Below are positions 33,522 to 44,297 of a stretch of 64,000 bases of DNA, one piece after another (the first letter of the stretch is position 1; each line of letters starts with the position of its first letter). Below the pieces are notes generated by a model. That model saw nothing but the letters and a program-made list of their open reading frames with translations, ran no database searches and was not told where the DNA came from. The DNA lies in contig JANSLP010000043.1 of assembly GCA_029298735.1 (NCBI GenBank), positions 62,001 to 126,000 of the forward strand, given 5' to 3'. The position numbers and the translations under genes were made by a program. The DNA comes from Ophiostoma sp. CBS 140.51 (lineage: Eukaryota > Ascomycota > Sordariomycetes > Ophiostomatales > Ophiostomataceae).

Positions 33522-34500
33522 TGACATGACACTACGAATCTGTCTTTTCCTGTTGTCATTTCTTTTCGCTTCCCATAGCTTGTGTAAATAGTATCCCCCA
33601 CACAAAAAGCCTTTACGCATAGATGTACGTCACTGTAAAATAGTAAAATAAACATTTTAAATACCTATTCTTTTTTGTGGTTGCCAACGTATGTGTGTAC
33701 TTTTCATTTATTATGGACAGAAACTGGAGACTGGAGAAAGACAAGTGGACGATATGAAGAAACAAGGACAGTAGGCACAATAAAGATGAGAGCACAGCAA
33801 AGTAAGAGAAAAAAGACTAAATAAAATAAACAAAGCCTGCAGGCAAGGCAATACAGCTAGGGTTCTTGAGTGTAAAGGCCAATCCGCGTCGAGAAAGGGT
33901 ATAACGGCGAAAAGCGCTCCGGCCAAAGCTGCTTCAAGTCCAACACAGAAAAGAACATAGACTGACAACCATATCCATATAGCATCTCTCGCAACGCGCA
34001 CAAGTAAGATACATCAATTGGTGATAACCACAGAACTCCAGAACAACAAAGAAGACAAACGCATTGCATACCCAGCCCAGCCGAGCCAGACGCGCATCCC
34101 TGGGGACTATTAGGCAGAAACGTTTTCTATGGCTGGGTTGCCTGTCCGAGCAAGAAAGTCTGCAGGTCTGCCGTTTCTTTTTCTTTCCATTGCCCACCCT
34201 CTCCGTAACCGTTACTTTGTGGAAACAATTTTTGCTGTACACCGCCATAAAAAAACAAGAAACAAAACAAGGAGGAATAAGTGGTTTTTTTGTTCTCGAG
34301 AATTAGAAATGTGATTAAAGAAGAACACAAAAGAAATAACAGGGAGGCTTGGAAAAAAAAGGGAATCTGATGACATAATAAAAAGACAAAAGAATAGCGG
34401 TAGGCTGGTACTGTATCGCGACGGCGGTGGACATCGACATCGCGTATACCGAGACATAGGTCATATAGGTAGGAGAGATAAAAGGAGCGCAAAAAACGAT
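33522..34500. other. Convergent 3' flanks of uS4m and septin genes
   Basis: About 980 bp, A/T-rich on both sides, without a supportable gene. It leads into the 12-bp repeat array at 34501. Confidence 0.4.
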
Positions 34501-34652
34501 GAAGAGAGACAAGAAGAGAGACAAGAAGAGAGACAAGAAGAGAGACAAGAAGAGAGACAAGAAGAGAGACAAGAAGAGAGACAAGAAGAGAGACAAGAAG
34601 AGAGACAAGAAGAGAGACAAGAAGAGAGACAAGAAGAGAGACAAGAAGAGAG
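34501..34652. repeat. 12-bp minisatellite (GAGAGACAAGAA unit)
   Basis: Twelve perfect head-to-tail copies of a 12-base unit (34501-34644, phase GAAGAGAGACAA) plus an 8-base partial copy, without a single mismatch. The unit is all purine except one C. It lies 130-285 bases past the septin stop codon, so it probably belongs to the septin 3' untranslated region, read there as a pyrimidine-rich repeat. Because 12 is a multiple of 3, it keeps open frames on both strands. These are not considered coding. Confidence 0.97.
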
Positions 34653-34781
34653 AGAAGAAGTGGGCAAGTAGGCGTGCGCCGTGAGCATTGGCCCGATAGG
34701 CCTGTCGCACCGAAAAGGCCGTGGTATTGCAGAGTTGCTTTTGAACAATCGCAATGAAACGCGGTCGCGGTCTCGGTCGGC

Positions 34782-36170
34782 TTAACGCAGGGAGAAACCC
34801 TTTCTCTTGCCCTCCTTCTCCAGAGGCCGGCCACTCTCGAGGCGCGACTTCTTCTCTTCCAGCTCCTGGCGTTGGCGCTCGAGCTGGTCCTTCATCTCGC
34901 GATGACGGGCGTACAGCTCCTCCTCGCTCTGCTTGAGCTTCGACTCCTTCTCGGAGACCTTCTGCTGGAAGACCAGCTTCATCTCGGCCTCCATCTTGGC
35001 GAGCTTCTGGTCGTGCAGGGCACGCTCCTCCTCCTGCTTCACAGCAGGGTTGACCTCCTTGAACACGCTAGGATCTTGAGAGACACCCATCTGCAGCAGC
35101 TTGTCGGTGCGGTAGTTCTCGTAGAGAATGTTGTTGGTGTTCTCCTTGAGCTCCTCCATGTGCGTGCGGATAAGCATCTGCCGCAGCTTCACGAAGTCAC
35201 AGTGCTCCTCGTTATCGACCTCAATGACACCCCATGGGTAGCGACGACCACGGACCTTACGGCCATCGGCGTTAGTGATCTCGTTAGTTGCACCAACAAC
35301 GGCGAAGGGAACCTTCGACAGGATCTCGTTGTTCTCGGCAATCGTCTCCTCATCGTCAAGCTCGTAACGGGGGCCCTCGAAGATCTGGACCTTGTGGTAC
35401 TGGATGTCGGCGAGAATCTGCAGGTTGTTAGATAGAGACTCCAGAAACAATGGGGGCTCTGGGGGGAAATACTTACGCGACGCTTGAAAGCAGTAATCTC
35501 CTCGTCGGTCAGGGTGTCTGACTTGGCAATGACCGGGATCAGGTTGACCTTGGTGTGCAGGCGCTTCATGACCTCAATATCGAGGGGCTTCAGGGAGTGA
35601 CCCGTGGGTTGGATGAAGAAAACGCAAGCGTGGATGCGGTTGTCAACAATGTTCATACGGTTGACCTTGTTCTCAGCATCCAGGTAGGCGTCGAAGCGCT
35701 GCTCAATGTTGTCGACAATCGGACGCCACGACTCGTCGTTGTTAACGAAGTCGCCAAAGCCGGGGGTGTCAACAACGGTCAGGCGCAGGCGAACACCGGC
35801 CTCCTCAATGTCGGCGCTGATGGACTGGATGGTGACGGTCTTGGGGATGATGTCCAGGCTGGGGCCCTTGCGCTCCTTGGGAGGGTACAGGGAGGTGTTG
35901 AACAGGGTGTTGACCAGAGTGGACTTGCCCAGACCGGATTCACCAACGACCATAACATTGAAGTTAAAGCCCTTGCGGACACTCTTACGGTGCCACTGGT
36001 TGGGCAGGTTGGCAAAACCAACGTAGCCCGTCAGCTTCCGCCGGACAATGTTCTGAGACTCGCTCGAGACTGAAGGGATTAAGTCAGTAAAACCGTTTAG
36101 TGCCGAGTCCGTGGGAGGACAAAATAGGGTCAAAATATAGCTTACCATTGGGGGGAGCCTGGGGCGCCAT
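34782..36170 (-). CDS. aspB: Septin, Cdc3/AspB type (core reading frame; true start may lie upstream)
   Basis: Core model: complement(join(34782..35417, 35477..36069, 36146..36170)), 417 aa from MAPQAPPN. P-loop GESGLGKS (about 51-58), G3 DTPGFGD and G4 AKSD are all present. The polybasic region before the GTPase domain (QWHRKSVRKGF) and the septin unique element follow the AspB/Cdc3 pattern, including YVGFANLPNQWHR. The C-terminus is a coiled coil (about 330-400). Septins form filaments at septa, hyphal tips and branch sites. The frame stays open upstream of 36170 to a good acceptor at 36206 (branch point GCTAAC), adding ASNGSAPSPPEA. This suggests the real first exon is further upstream, for instance ATGG at 37300-37303 with a GTAAGA donor, which would give MASNGSAPSPPEAMAP and 430 aa. 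Confidence 0.9.
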
Positions 36171-36390
36171 GGCCTCGGGAGGGGAGGGGGCAGAACCATT
36201 CGAAGCTATAGAGAGAAACACACAATGTTAGCCAAGAATTCTAATAATTCACAAATTTGCATGTGCCTTGGAAAATGTGTGTGCAGTGTTCCGATCACGG
36301 TCGATGCTTCCAGGATCCAGGTAAATTTGAGTGTTGGCGAGTCCAGAATGGGCGTAAAGTGGGACGGAGAGGGGATGGAAAGGACGGGAT

Positions 36391-36861
36391 CTAACAAGTC
36401 AAACCCAGCGGCTCTTGAGTCTCGTCCTCGATCTCATTCTCGTCGTCCCCCTTCTCTTCGTCCTGTTCCTCGGGATTCGTGTTCTCTTTCTCGGCCTCCA
36501 GCTTGTTTGTGACCTCGCCTTCGCCTTCGGCCTCTTCATCGCCTTCAGACTCAGTCTTGGCGTAGAGCTCGTCGTAAGTCATGGGAATGGCGGGAAGCAG
36601 CTTGGGCGGCTCAACGTCGAAATGAACCGTCGGTTCAGAAGGACGCGGGCCATGGCCAGGGATGCCCCGGAGACTGCCTCCAACATTGGCGATGTTGGCG
36701 TTCTCCGTGAGAGGACCAGCCGAATGAGGAGCGTCGAGCGTGGGGCGCGAGCGTCTGTCCGAGAGAGACATAGAGCCCATGCCTGCGACGCTGGCGAGTG
36801 TCTTTTCCAGCTGGGCACTGCGAGAACGCGATTTTATGTGGCTACCGAGGTCGAAATGCAT
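36391..36861 (-). CDS. Uncertain acidic ORF in the septin leader/first intron
   Basis: Open frame of 156 codons on the septin strand, from ATG at 36861 (context GAAGCCATGC) to TAG. The N-terminal half is Ser/Arg-rich (SHIKSRSRSAQLEK, SLSDRRSRP). A middle segment, PTVHFDVEPPKLLPAIP, looks like folded or conserved sequence. The last 60 residues are Glu/Asp-rich. No family was recognised. It may be a separate small gene, an alternative N-terminus of the septin (a weak GTTTGA donor after 36405 is in phase with the septin acceptor at 36206), or a chance frame inside a 1.1-kb first intron. Confidence 0.35.
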   Translation of the reverse strand: MHFDLGSHIKSRSRSAQLEKTLASVAGMGSMSLSDRRSRPTLDAPHSAGPLTENANIANVGGSLRGIPGHGPRPSEPTVHFDVEPPKLLPAIPMTYDELYAKTESEGDEEAEGEGEVTNKLEAEKENTNPEEQDEEKGDDENEIEDETQEPLGLTC

Positions 36862-37303
36862 GGCTTCGAGCGGTCGGACGATTTGTGGATGCAAAGGGGT
36901 TTTGTGAATCGGTTATCGCAGCTCGTCTCGTCAAGAAGAGGGCAAAACAGATATGTGATCGAGTTGGCAGACACAAGAGGCAGCAAAATGACGGTCGTCC
37001 CACGGAGCAACTGTACTTGGTGTTGGTTGGTTGTCAAGATGGATTGGTTGGCCAGGAAATCCAGATGCTGAGTGTGAAGCTTGGAAAGTGGCTGGTTTGT
37101 TGTTCACGGAACTTGGAGGCAAGGCAACAAAGAGATTGCAGGAAAGCGCAGGCTGTTGCTCATGATTGAGATGGCCCCAGGAAGGAGCAATTGCGCCTCT
37201 CAGCGCACGCAGTCGCGATCCGGGAGAGAAGCAAGACCATCATCTGGGAAGGCACAGCACACATTGGGGAGCTTGTTAGGCGAAAAGCAATGTTCTTACC
37301 CAT

Positions 37304-40300
37304 TTTGATAACCTAAGAGGCTAGACTGGTCGGATTGTGGTATACACGGAAGGCACGAATGCACAAAAGGGGTAGAATCCTGTTGAGGGAAAGACGATGG
37401 ACGGTTAGCTCTTTCCTGTTCTGTGGCGATGCGATGCGCCTGTGCGTGAATTGTGCGTGCGGAGCAGAAAATGGATGGAAAGGCAGGAACGCGCGCGCCG
37501 CCGGTTGGTTCTCAACAAATATTCCAGAAAAACTGGATGATTTGTGAAACAGCAGGAGCGACGGGAGAGGCTCTGTCGAGTTTGCAAGCACCACCCTAAC
37601 GGATGGCCAGCCAAAAAGGATGAAAAGGGGAAGCTGCGAGTGGCAATCTCAACGCCAAAGAAGGCACGACGCGAGTTCTGAATTACTCGAGAGGCAGGCA
37701 GGCGCAGTAGGGATGAGAATCTCGCGGTTTCCTTTTCCTTTTCTTTCTGGTTCCTGCCATTTATTCTGCCCGCCGACATCTGCCGCATAAATAAAGGGGG
37801 CGGTCCTGCCTGTGAAGACGAGGATCACGGGGAATCACCTACCAAAGAGCGGAAGAAAAATTATTAAAATAAAATATCGGCAAATTAAGAGAAGAAAGAA
37901 GAAACCCAGAGCTGTTCGTGGTTCCGGGGAAAGAGCGTCGGCGCAACTGTTTGTGACGACGGTCGGTTCGAAGCTCTCGAGGAATCGAGAGAAACGGGAA
38001 GGGAAGGAAGGATCGTGAGATGTTGAGTGTGTTTCGAAGAGAAGTGGGAAAGAGCAAAGGAGGGAAAGGACAGCAGCGAAAGACGAGAAAAGAAAGGATT
38101 AGGGGAGAGAAACCAGGCCGATGCCTTCTAGAAAGGGAAATTGCAAGAAGGAAAAAAAGGGGGTAGGGTGAAAAAGCAGGACGGCAAGGAAGGAGCAGGC
38201 CAGAGGGGAACACAAAGGAGAAAAAGGGGAGCGAAAGGACTGGGGGAAATTTTGGGGGCAGTTGTGGTGCAGCAGAGAGACTGGCTCACACAGTACGACG
38301 GTACGACGTCTCTTTGGGCGACTGGCAACTGCAGTGAGAGTTGGCAGTAGTTGAATGGACCGTTGGACGGGATACCCCTCCCCCTGTAGATGCGAAAAAA
38401 GGGGTTCGTGCTCTAGCACCAAAAAAGGGAGGCACGACCTGCGCCAGTGAGGCAGGAGCAACACAAGGAGAAAAAGGGGAGCGGCCAGTAGTGTGGGGAC
38501 GTGTCTTGGTAGCTGCCATTCTAGCCTATGGCTGGTCGTGGGAGCAGGGCCTTGCCAGGGAAGCAAAGAAGGAAAGGACGCTAAGGACGGGGGCTGGCCC
38601 CACGGCAGTGAGCTTGTCATTGGCTGGCAGAGGCTCCCGAAGCACAGATCTCACGCTAGCGCGGTGCTGTCCGCAACAGCGGGCAGGTCCAGCGCGCGTA
38701 CCGTGCGAGAACCGTGCCATGGACCGTGCGATTTGAGGTCCTCTGATTTTTGACGGTTGACAGACAGACTCTCGCAAACAATGGGAAAGGGCGAGCATGG
38801 AGAGCGTTTCGTTTCGTTTCGAGGACCCGCTAGACGTTGAACTTTCTTTTCAAAGACAAAAAAGGCTCCACGAGAAAGGAGGGCATAGCATTAGCCGGGC
38901 CTCGTATTGAGAAGACGTCAGTAGCTACAAGTACATACATATAAATAGTGTGGGATGCTGCGTGCATAACCTGTTTCTCGATTTTCTCGTGTTCGATCGA
39001 GACTGGAGGGCAGATACAGCCGTCCAGCGAACGACAGACGCTGCTGCCGCTGTTTCGGCACGGCGGACGCGCACTTTTATCTGACCTGCTGGTTCAATTG
39101 TCTCTTGTCATCTTGTCTCTTGCCGGCCGTTGCTGTCTTTTTTTGCTGTCTCGAGAGCTCAAATCTGATGCGGCCACGTTGTATCCGTGGAGGGTTTATA
39201 CACTGTGTGGAGCCATTCACGCACGGTATTTACACGTCGCTGGGAAAAGGGGCAAGAGCGACTGTGAGCAGCACAGCTCACCTTGGGCTAGAGCGCAACT
39301 CCTTGAGAGCACCATCTTTCAGCTCTGATCCCCCTTTACCTGTGGGCACTTTTGTTTCTCAAACCTCCGGCGCTCTGGCCAGGACGAGCCGCTGTGTCTG
39401 CGGTTGCTAGCGCTTGGAATAGGCGCAACGGCAGATGGGCTAGTTGCACGGCAGACAGATGAACAGACCATCACCGGTTGTGAAGCCTTTTATTTTTTTT
39501 TGTGGCCGAGGAAGATCGGTTGCGTTTGGTCGCAAGAAGGGGGCTGGATGCTCACCTGCCCGAGTGTTCAGATATTGGCGCTGCACATACCGCAGAACAC
39601 ATACAGACGCTCCGTGAGAGTGCATACATGGACTACTGCATGCAGTGCATCGCATCCCGTCTCCTTGCTGGGATACTCGCACCGTCACGTGAAGTGAATC
39701 GACCCTTGCTTCTTCCTTCAGGACAAGAAGTAAGAGAGAAGACTTTCAAACCCCTGTCGTGTCCAATTTAGAGACATGGCAACCAAAAGGTGCCGAGCCC
39801 AGGCACCGCAGGTCTCAAAACGCGGTCGGCAAGCCCCATTGAAATTTAGTTTATTTCCTGTGCTTCCTTTCTTAAAAATTTGTGCTGTGATTTCTGTGTG
39901 AACGAACAGACTCTGATTGTCATTTCGAGCCGTGCCAATCCTTTGAGATTGGGGCTGGCCAACAACACACCACAAAACACCCCGGCCGCTTGGTTTCTGG
40001 TTTTTTGATGTTGGTGCTGCCCGCCAGCGCGGAAGTATATTACTTCTTTGTAATGAGGATTGTCCGTCGACAGGGCCTATATGGCCAAGCTAGGCGTAGC
40101 GTATGCGATCCCGTTTGAAGTTCTCGCTTCCGTCTCCTCGCGCACACTGTTCTCCGTACTTTTTTCTTGTGAGTATTTCTTGTCACACAAAGCGTGGACA
40201 TACGGCGTGTCGTGGGCGTCGCGTGAACGGTGATTGCGGTGCGATGTCCACAAATTGGCTCCTGAGATGATTGCGGAGTATTAAAAGATAAGACAATAAA

Positions 40301-41307
40301 GACAAGTAAAAAGAGACAAGATCTATTTTCTCGTGATGGCAAGGGTTCGGCCACTTATTGAAACATGACAGGCCGCCGTCGAGCCAGGGCAGGCCTTATT
40401 ATCCCGAACAGAAATAGATTTAAGGCTCTCGCAGTGCTGAAACTCGCAACTCTGTATGTACGACGCCCTCAGGCTGACCTCGTGTTATTTTCCTCTACTT
40501 GTTAGGACTCTATATTAACGTCGAATGCTTCTTCCCTGTTGGAATCGTGTATCCAGACATGCCGCGGTTTCACGCCGCGTTTGCAAGGCTGGCTTGCTTT
40601 CTGGAGTATCCTGGTCAGCCCAATAAGACGCTGTCTTGGGCGCATTACCGCTGGCGATTGTGGTACGGTATTCACAAGGAGATGCTCTTTTTAAATGCGA
40701 TTGAGAATTGAGTTATGTAAGGATTTAGATATATTGAAGCTGATGCGATGTCGGCTCTACACCGTAGCTGTTGTGTCGCGCATTCCGTTTTGTCGAAGCA
40801 CCAGAACGAGGCTCTCCACAGAAAATATGGGGAAGGAGCGGTTACAGTTGCGAAAACGTGACTTTGTAAGTTTTTGGTGGATAGCACCAGCAAAATAGCT
40901 CTGCCACCCTTAAGCCGAGGCATCTGACTACGCCGGAATTTCAGCAGCCAGCAAGAAAAGGAATGCCAAAAAGGCGCCAGAGCTTGGAACAATGTTTAAC
41001 TAAAGAAATACCGGTTATGCTGGTCTACTTGTGATTGACCTCTTCCTCGAACCTCACAACGATCTGAATCGCGCCTTCCGCAACTCGACGCATGGGATAA
41101 ACTCTCGGCAAGAACGACCGATCTTGAGAATCCACTAGACGGCAAGAGTGAGCGACCCGGCCCACAGCGAAAACGGCAGGAACTTCCCCACGAAAAGCGT
41201 CATCGACAGCCCCTCCAACATCACAACAGACAAATAACCATACCCAACAACCACCTTCCCCGACAGTAAATTCTACAACTCCTCGGACAGCGGCCACCAT
41301 CCTCAAC
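37304..41307. other. 4.0 kb gene-free spacer
   Basis: Largest gap in the window, between the presumed septin promoter and PEX7. The part next to the septin (to about 38300) is purine-rich on the plus strand. A short cluster of near-repeats (ACCGTGCGAGA, ACCGTGCCATGG, ACCGTGCGATT) lies at about 38699-38735, and CGTTTCGTTTCGTTTCG at about 38804-38820. A GTCACGTG box is at 39684. Frames of up to 170 codons occur, but none has a recognisable domain. No tRNA or transposon was recognised. Confidence 0.5.
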
Positions 41308-42411
41308 ATGGCCGCTCCTATGCTCGAGTTCCGCACGCCCGGGTACAACCCGTACGCGGTGCAGTACTCGCCGTACTACGACTCGCGCGTGGCCGTGGCG
41401 TCGTCGGCCAACTTTGGCATCATTGGCAATGGCAAGCTGTTTGTGCTGGAGCTGACAGCCCAGGGCGCGCAGATTGGCAAAGTATGGGACACCAACGATG
41501 CGCAGTTTGATGTGGCCTGGTCGGAGATCAACGAGAACCAGCTGCTGGTGGCGTGTGGCGACGGCTCGCTCAAGCTGTTTGATCTTGGGGTGGACAACTT
41601 TCCCGTCATGAACTTCCACGAGCACAAGCGCGAGGCCCTGTCGGTATCGTGGAGCCCCGTCACCAAAGATTCTTTTATGACAAGTTCTTGGGACGGCACC
41701 GTTAAAGTGTGGTCGCCGACACGCCAACAGGCGATGCGCACACTTCCCATCGGCACATGCACGTACTCGGCAGCCTACTGCCCATCGAACCCGGCCATTG
41801 TTTCGGCCGCATCGAGCGACTCCCACCTGCGCATCTTTGACCTGCGGACGCCCGTGTCGGCCAAGTACCACCTCGTGGCCTCGATCCCCGTCCACGCACC
41901 GCCGACACATTCGGGCCATCTGCCACACCTTGCCAATGGTGGTGTCCCGCCGCCGGGCGCCATGGGCGGTTCGCCGGCTGAGATTCTGACACACGACTGG
42001 AACAAGTACAACGACACGGTGATTGCAACGGGCGGTGTGGATAAAGTGATCCGGACATTCGATATCCGTAACCCGGCAGGCGGCGCGCTGTCGTACATGA
42101 TGGGCCATGAGTTTGCAGTGCGGCGGCTGGCGTGGAGCCCGCACGCGCACGATATTCTGTTGAGCGCGAGTTACGACATGACAGTGCGGGTGTGGACAGA
42201 CGGTTCGGCCCCGCCACCAACGCCGCCACCGTCGCAGCAGCAGATGCCAGTGCGGATGGGCACGGAGCTGGGCGTGATGAACCGGCACACGGAGTTTTCG
42301 ACGGGTGTGGACTGGTCGCTGTTTGGCGAGGGCGGTTGGGTGGCGTCGACAGGCTGGGACGAGCGGGTGCTGCTCTGGGATGCCAACGCTTTGATACACC
42401 GGAGGTTGTAG
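41308..42411 (+). CDS. PEX7: Peroxin-7, PTS2 import receptor
   Basis: Intronless, 367 aa, starting MAAPMLEFRTPGYNPYAVQYSPYY, the family's usual N-terminus. It is a WD40 propeller; visible blade ends include DGSLKLFDL, DGTVKVWSP, DSHLRIFDL, DKVIRTFDI, YDMTVRVWTD and DERVLLWD. The Pex7 signature EILTHDWNKYN before the fourth blade is clear. A Pro/Gly/His-rich insertion lies at about 192-228 and a Pro-rich one at about 296-312. Pex7 binds N-terminal PTS2 signals in the cytosol and delivers cargo, with a co-receptor, to the peroxisomal docking complex. The AKL-ended ligase elsewhere in the window would use the other route (Pex5). Confidence 0.95.
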   Translation: MAAPMLEFRTPGYNPYAVQYSPYYDSRVAVASSANFGIIGNGKLFVLELTAQGAQIGKVWDTNDAQFDVAWSEINENQLLVACGDGSLKLFDLGVDNFPVMNFHEHKREALSVSWSPVTKDSFMTSSWDGTVKVWSPTRQQAMRTLPIGTCTYSAAYCPSNPAIVSAASSDSHLRIFDLRTPVSAKYHLVASIPVHAPPTHSGHLPHLANGGVPPPGAMGGSPAEILTHDWNKYNDTVIATGGVDKVIRTFDIRNPAGGALSYMMGHEFAVRRLAWSPHAHDILLSASYDMTVRVWTDGSAPPPTPPPSQQQMPVRMGTELGVMNRHTEFSTGVDWSLFGEGGWVASTGWDERVLLWDANALIHRRL

Positions 42412-42635
42412 ATGTGCACAAAGGAAGGCATGGGACTTGGTTCTTTGAATGGGGCGTATTGGCGTTTTCTGGGAAGATAAAATGTGCTTCGTTTCGGTTT
42501 TATTTGCATTTTTATATACATACAGGCCATATATTTTGGAATCAACAAATTTTCATGCAAACATTATACGCTACAGACTAACAAGCTGCAGCATGCCAAT
42601 AACCGCGAAATACACAAACTAACGTGTCATGCCAC

Positions 42636-43582
42636 CTAGCTGTCCAGCATGTCCACATCGGCGACTGTGAAGCGTGCTGTCCCATCTCGCCGAGACGAAT
42701 CTTCGGGGCCATCATCGCGTGCCCGCTGCATATCCTGCTCCAGCTGTGCATCCGGACCCGAGTCGTCCTGGGCGGCGCCGGATGCGGCCGCAGCCTGGGC
42801 CAGTGCGGCTGCAGCTGCTACGCCAGTCGAGGGTGCCGCCGACCGGAAGGTCAGTCCGGTACTGCCGCCGTGCGTGTTGTTGTCGTTGTCGACATCGCTG
42901 TCGCCGTTGAGAATGCTAAACGAGAGAGTTTGCTGCCGCTTCTTACCCGGGCCACTGCTGCTCTCGCCGTTAGCCATGAGGGCTGAGATGGCCGTGGGCG
43001 GTGCACCGCCAGTCGACGAGCGGGCCTTGCCGCGACCACCTCCAGAGGATTCGCCGCCGCCGTTGGCTTTGCCCCGTCCTTTTGTAGGAGCAGTCGTCTC
43101 GCCGCCTACGGTACCGCCACTGCGCAGCTTGGCCTGTGCAGCCGCCGCGTCCTTCTTGATCTTGCCAAAGGGAACAGTGACGGGGACGGTGTCTTCCAGA
43201 AACTCGAGACGGTCGACGCGGTTGACGGCGTTGGCGAGGTCGCGGTACTGGACGTTGCGGCGGGGTTTACGGTCGAGTTTGACCATGTTCTCGGCTTCGG
43301 AGGAGAGGTACTGGATGAAGAGTTCCTACGTACGTTAGGGGGTGTTTTTTATTGTATATAGAGGGCACACAGGGACGTACTGTCGCCAGAGTTATGACAA
43401 AGGCGGCATTGCTGGAGCAGATGGCAACGTCTGGGTCGAGGGCGATGATCTTGCGGACTCGAGATACTGGGATTGTTAGTAGATATCGACTGGGATATTG
43501 AGTTGCGAGTGTACGCACGGGGCAGCTGGGTCTGGCCCGTAGGCTCTTTCCGTGGCGGAATGGCCGTTGTGTTGTAAGGCAT
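42636..43582 (-). CDS. Histone-fold protein, Dpb3/CHRAC1-like (DNA polymerase epsilon or chromatin accessory subunit)
   Basis: Model: complement(join(42636..43325, 43381..43466, 43519..43582)), 279 aa. Exon joins give TQLPLSRVRKIIALDPDV and ITLATELFIQYLSSEA, an unbroken CBF/NF-Y-type histone fold (about residues 20-100), with RNVQYRDLANAVNRVDRLEFLEDTVP after it. This order matches Dpb3, the small histone-fold subunit of DNA polymerase epsilon, and its metazoan relative CHRAC1. The C-terminal 170 residues are low complexity: Gly/Ser/Lys-rich, then KKRQQTLSFSIL, then Ala-rich (about 215-235) and acidic. The KKRQQTLSF segment resembles a PCNA-interacting peptide (Q-x-x-hydrophobic-x-x-aromatic). 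That reading is inference, and the spacing is only approximate. NF-YC is a less likely alternative. Confidence 0.83.
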
Positions 43583-44297
43583 TGTGAAGATAAAGATGAA
43601 GTCGAGGAGAAAGAGGAGGAAGATCGGCGGTCAAAAACAAGAGGGCGGGATAGGTGGTGAAATAAATGTGCTTTACGCGTAGTGGTACGTGTTTGCTGGT
43701 CGCAGTTGTCCGTAGAGTATCGTGAAGTAATCGAGGGCTATGTCTTGTGCTGTAAAGCGACTCGACGTGACGATGGGTGGTAGATCGAAGGATGTCGATT
43801 CAATTATGAGAATTGATTTTTGATAGGTTGAAGGCGTGTAGTGTGAGACGCGGTTGGGGGTCTGTAGTGTTGGTTTGGGGCGTGACGCTGGCGCGGCGGA
43901 CCTGCCAAAACGGCGGGGAGAAGGCACGGTCACTAAAACGTCATTCTGCAGGCACTTAAGCGCTGTAAATGGCATTTGCGTGGAATTTAACATGTTCCAT
44001 TTGGAGAACAGAAGAGGCATTCTTTTATTTCTAGATAAAATAGGAGAAGAACATAGGAAAATAGAGAGCACTCCCAGGCACGTGTGCCTTGAATCTTAAC
44101 TGGTATAAATAAGACAAAGGGAAATCGTATAATACAAGCTCGGTAGACAAAGGAAATGGAAAGAGATGGACAAGAAAAGAGAGAAGAAAAGACGACGCAA
44201 ACCCAGCAAAAGAACAACCGAAACGTAAGGAACGCATACAACAGAGGTGCAAAAGTCTGGCAGGCCGCAAGTTTTGTTCGCATGCTCCTCTGCCGGC
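43583..44297. other. Intergenic between R-SNARE and Dpb3-like genes
   Basis: About 715 bp. It should hold the Dpb3-like promoter and the R-SNARE 3' flank. Nothing else was recognised. Confidence 0.4.

Noticed and set aside
34127..34834. Minus-strand frames with LVSL/FLSL repeats
   Set aside because: Produced by the 12-bp minisatellite, whose length is a multiple of three; they overlap the septin end and have no independent support.
38099..38620. 173-codon minus frame in the 4-kb spacer
   Set aside because: Ser/Leu/Pro/Phe low complexity from a purine-rich plus strand; no domain.
38948..39328. 126-codon plus frame, considered as a small secreted protein
   Set aside because: No convincing signal peptide at the start and irregular Cys spacing; likely chance.
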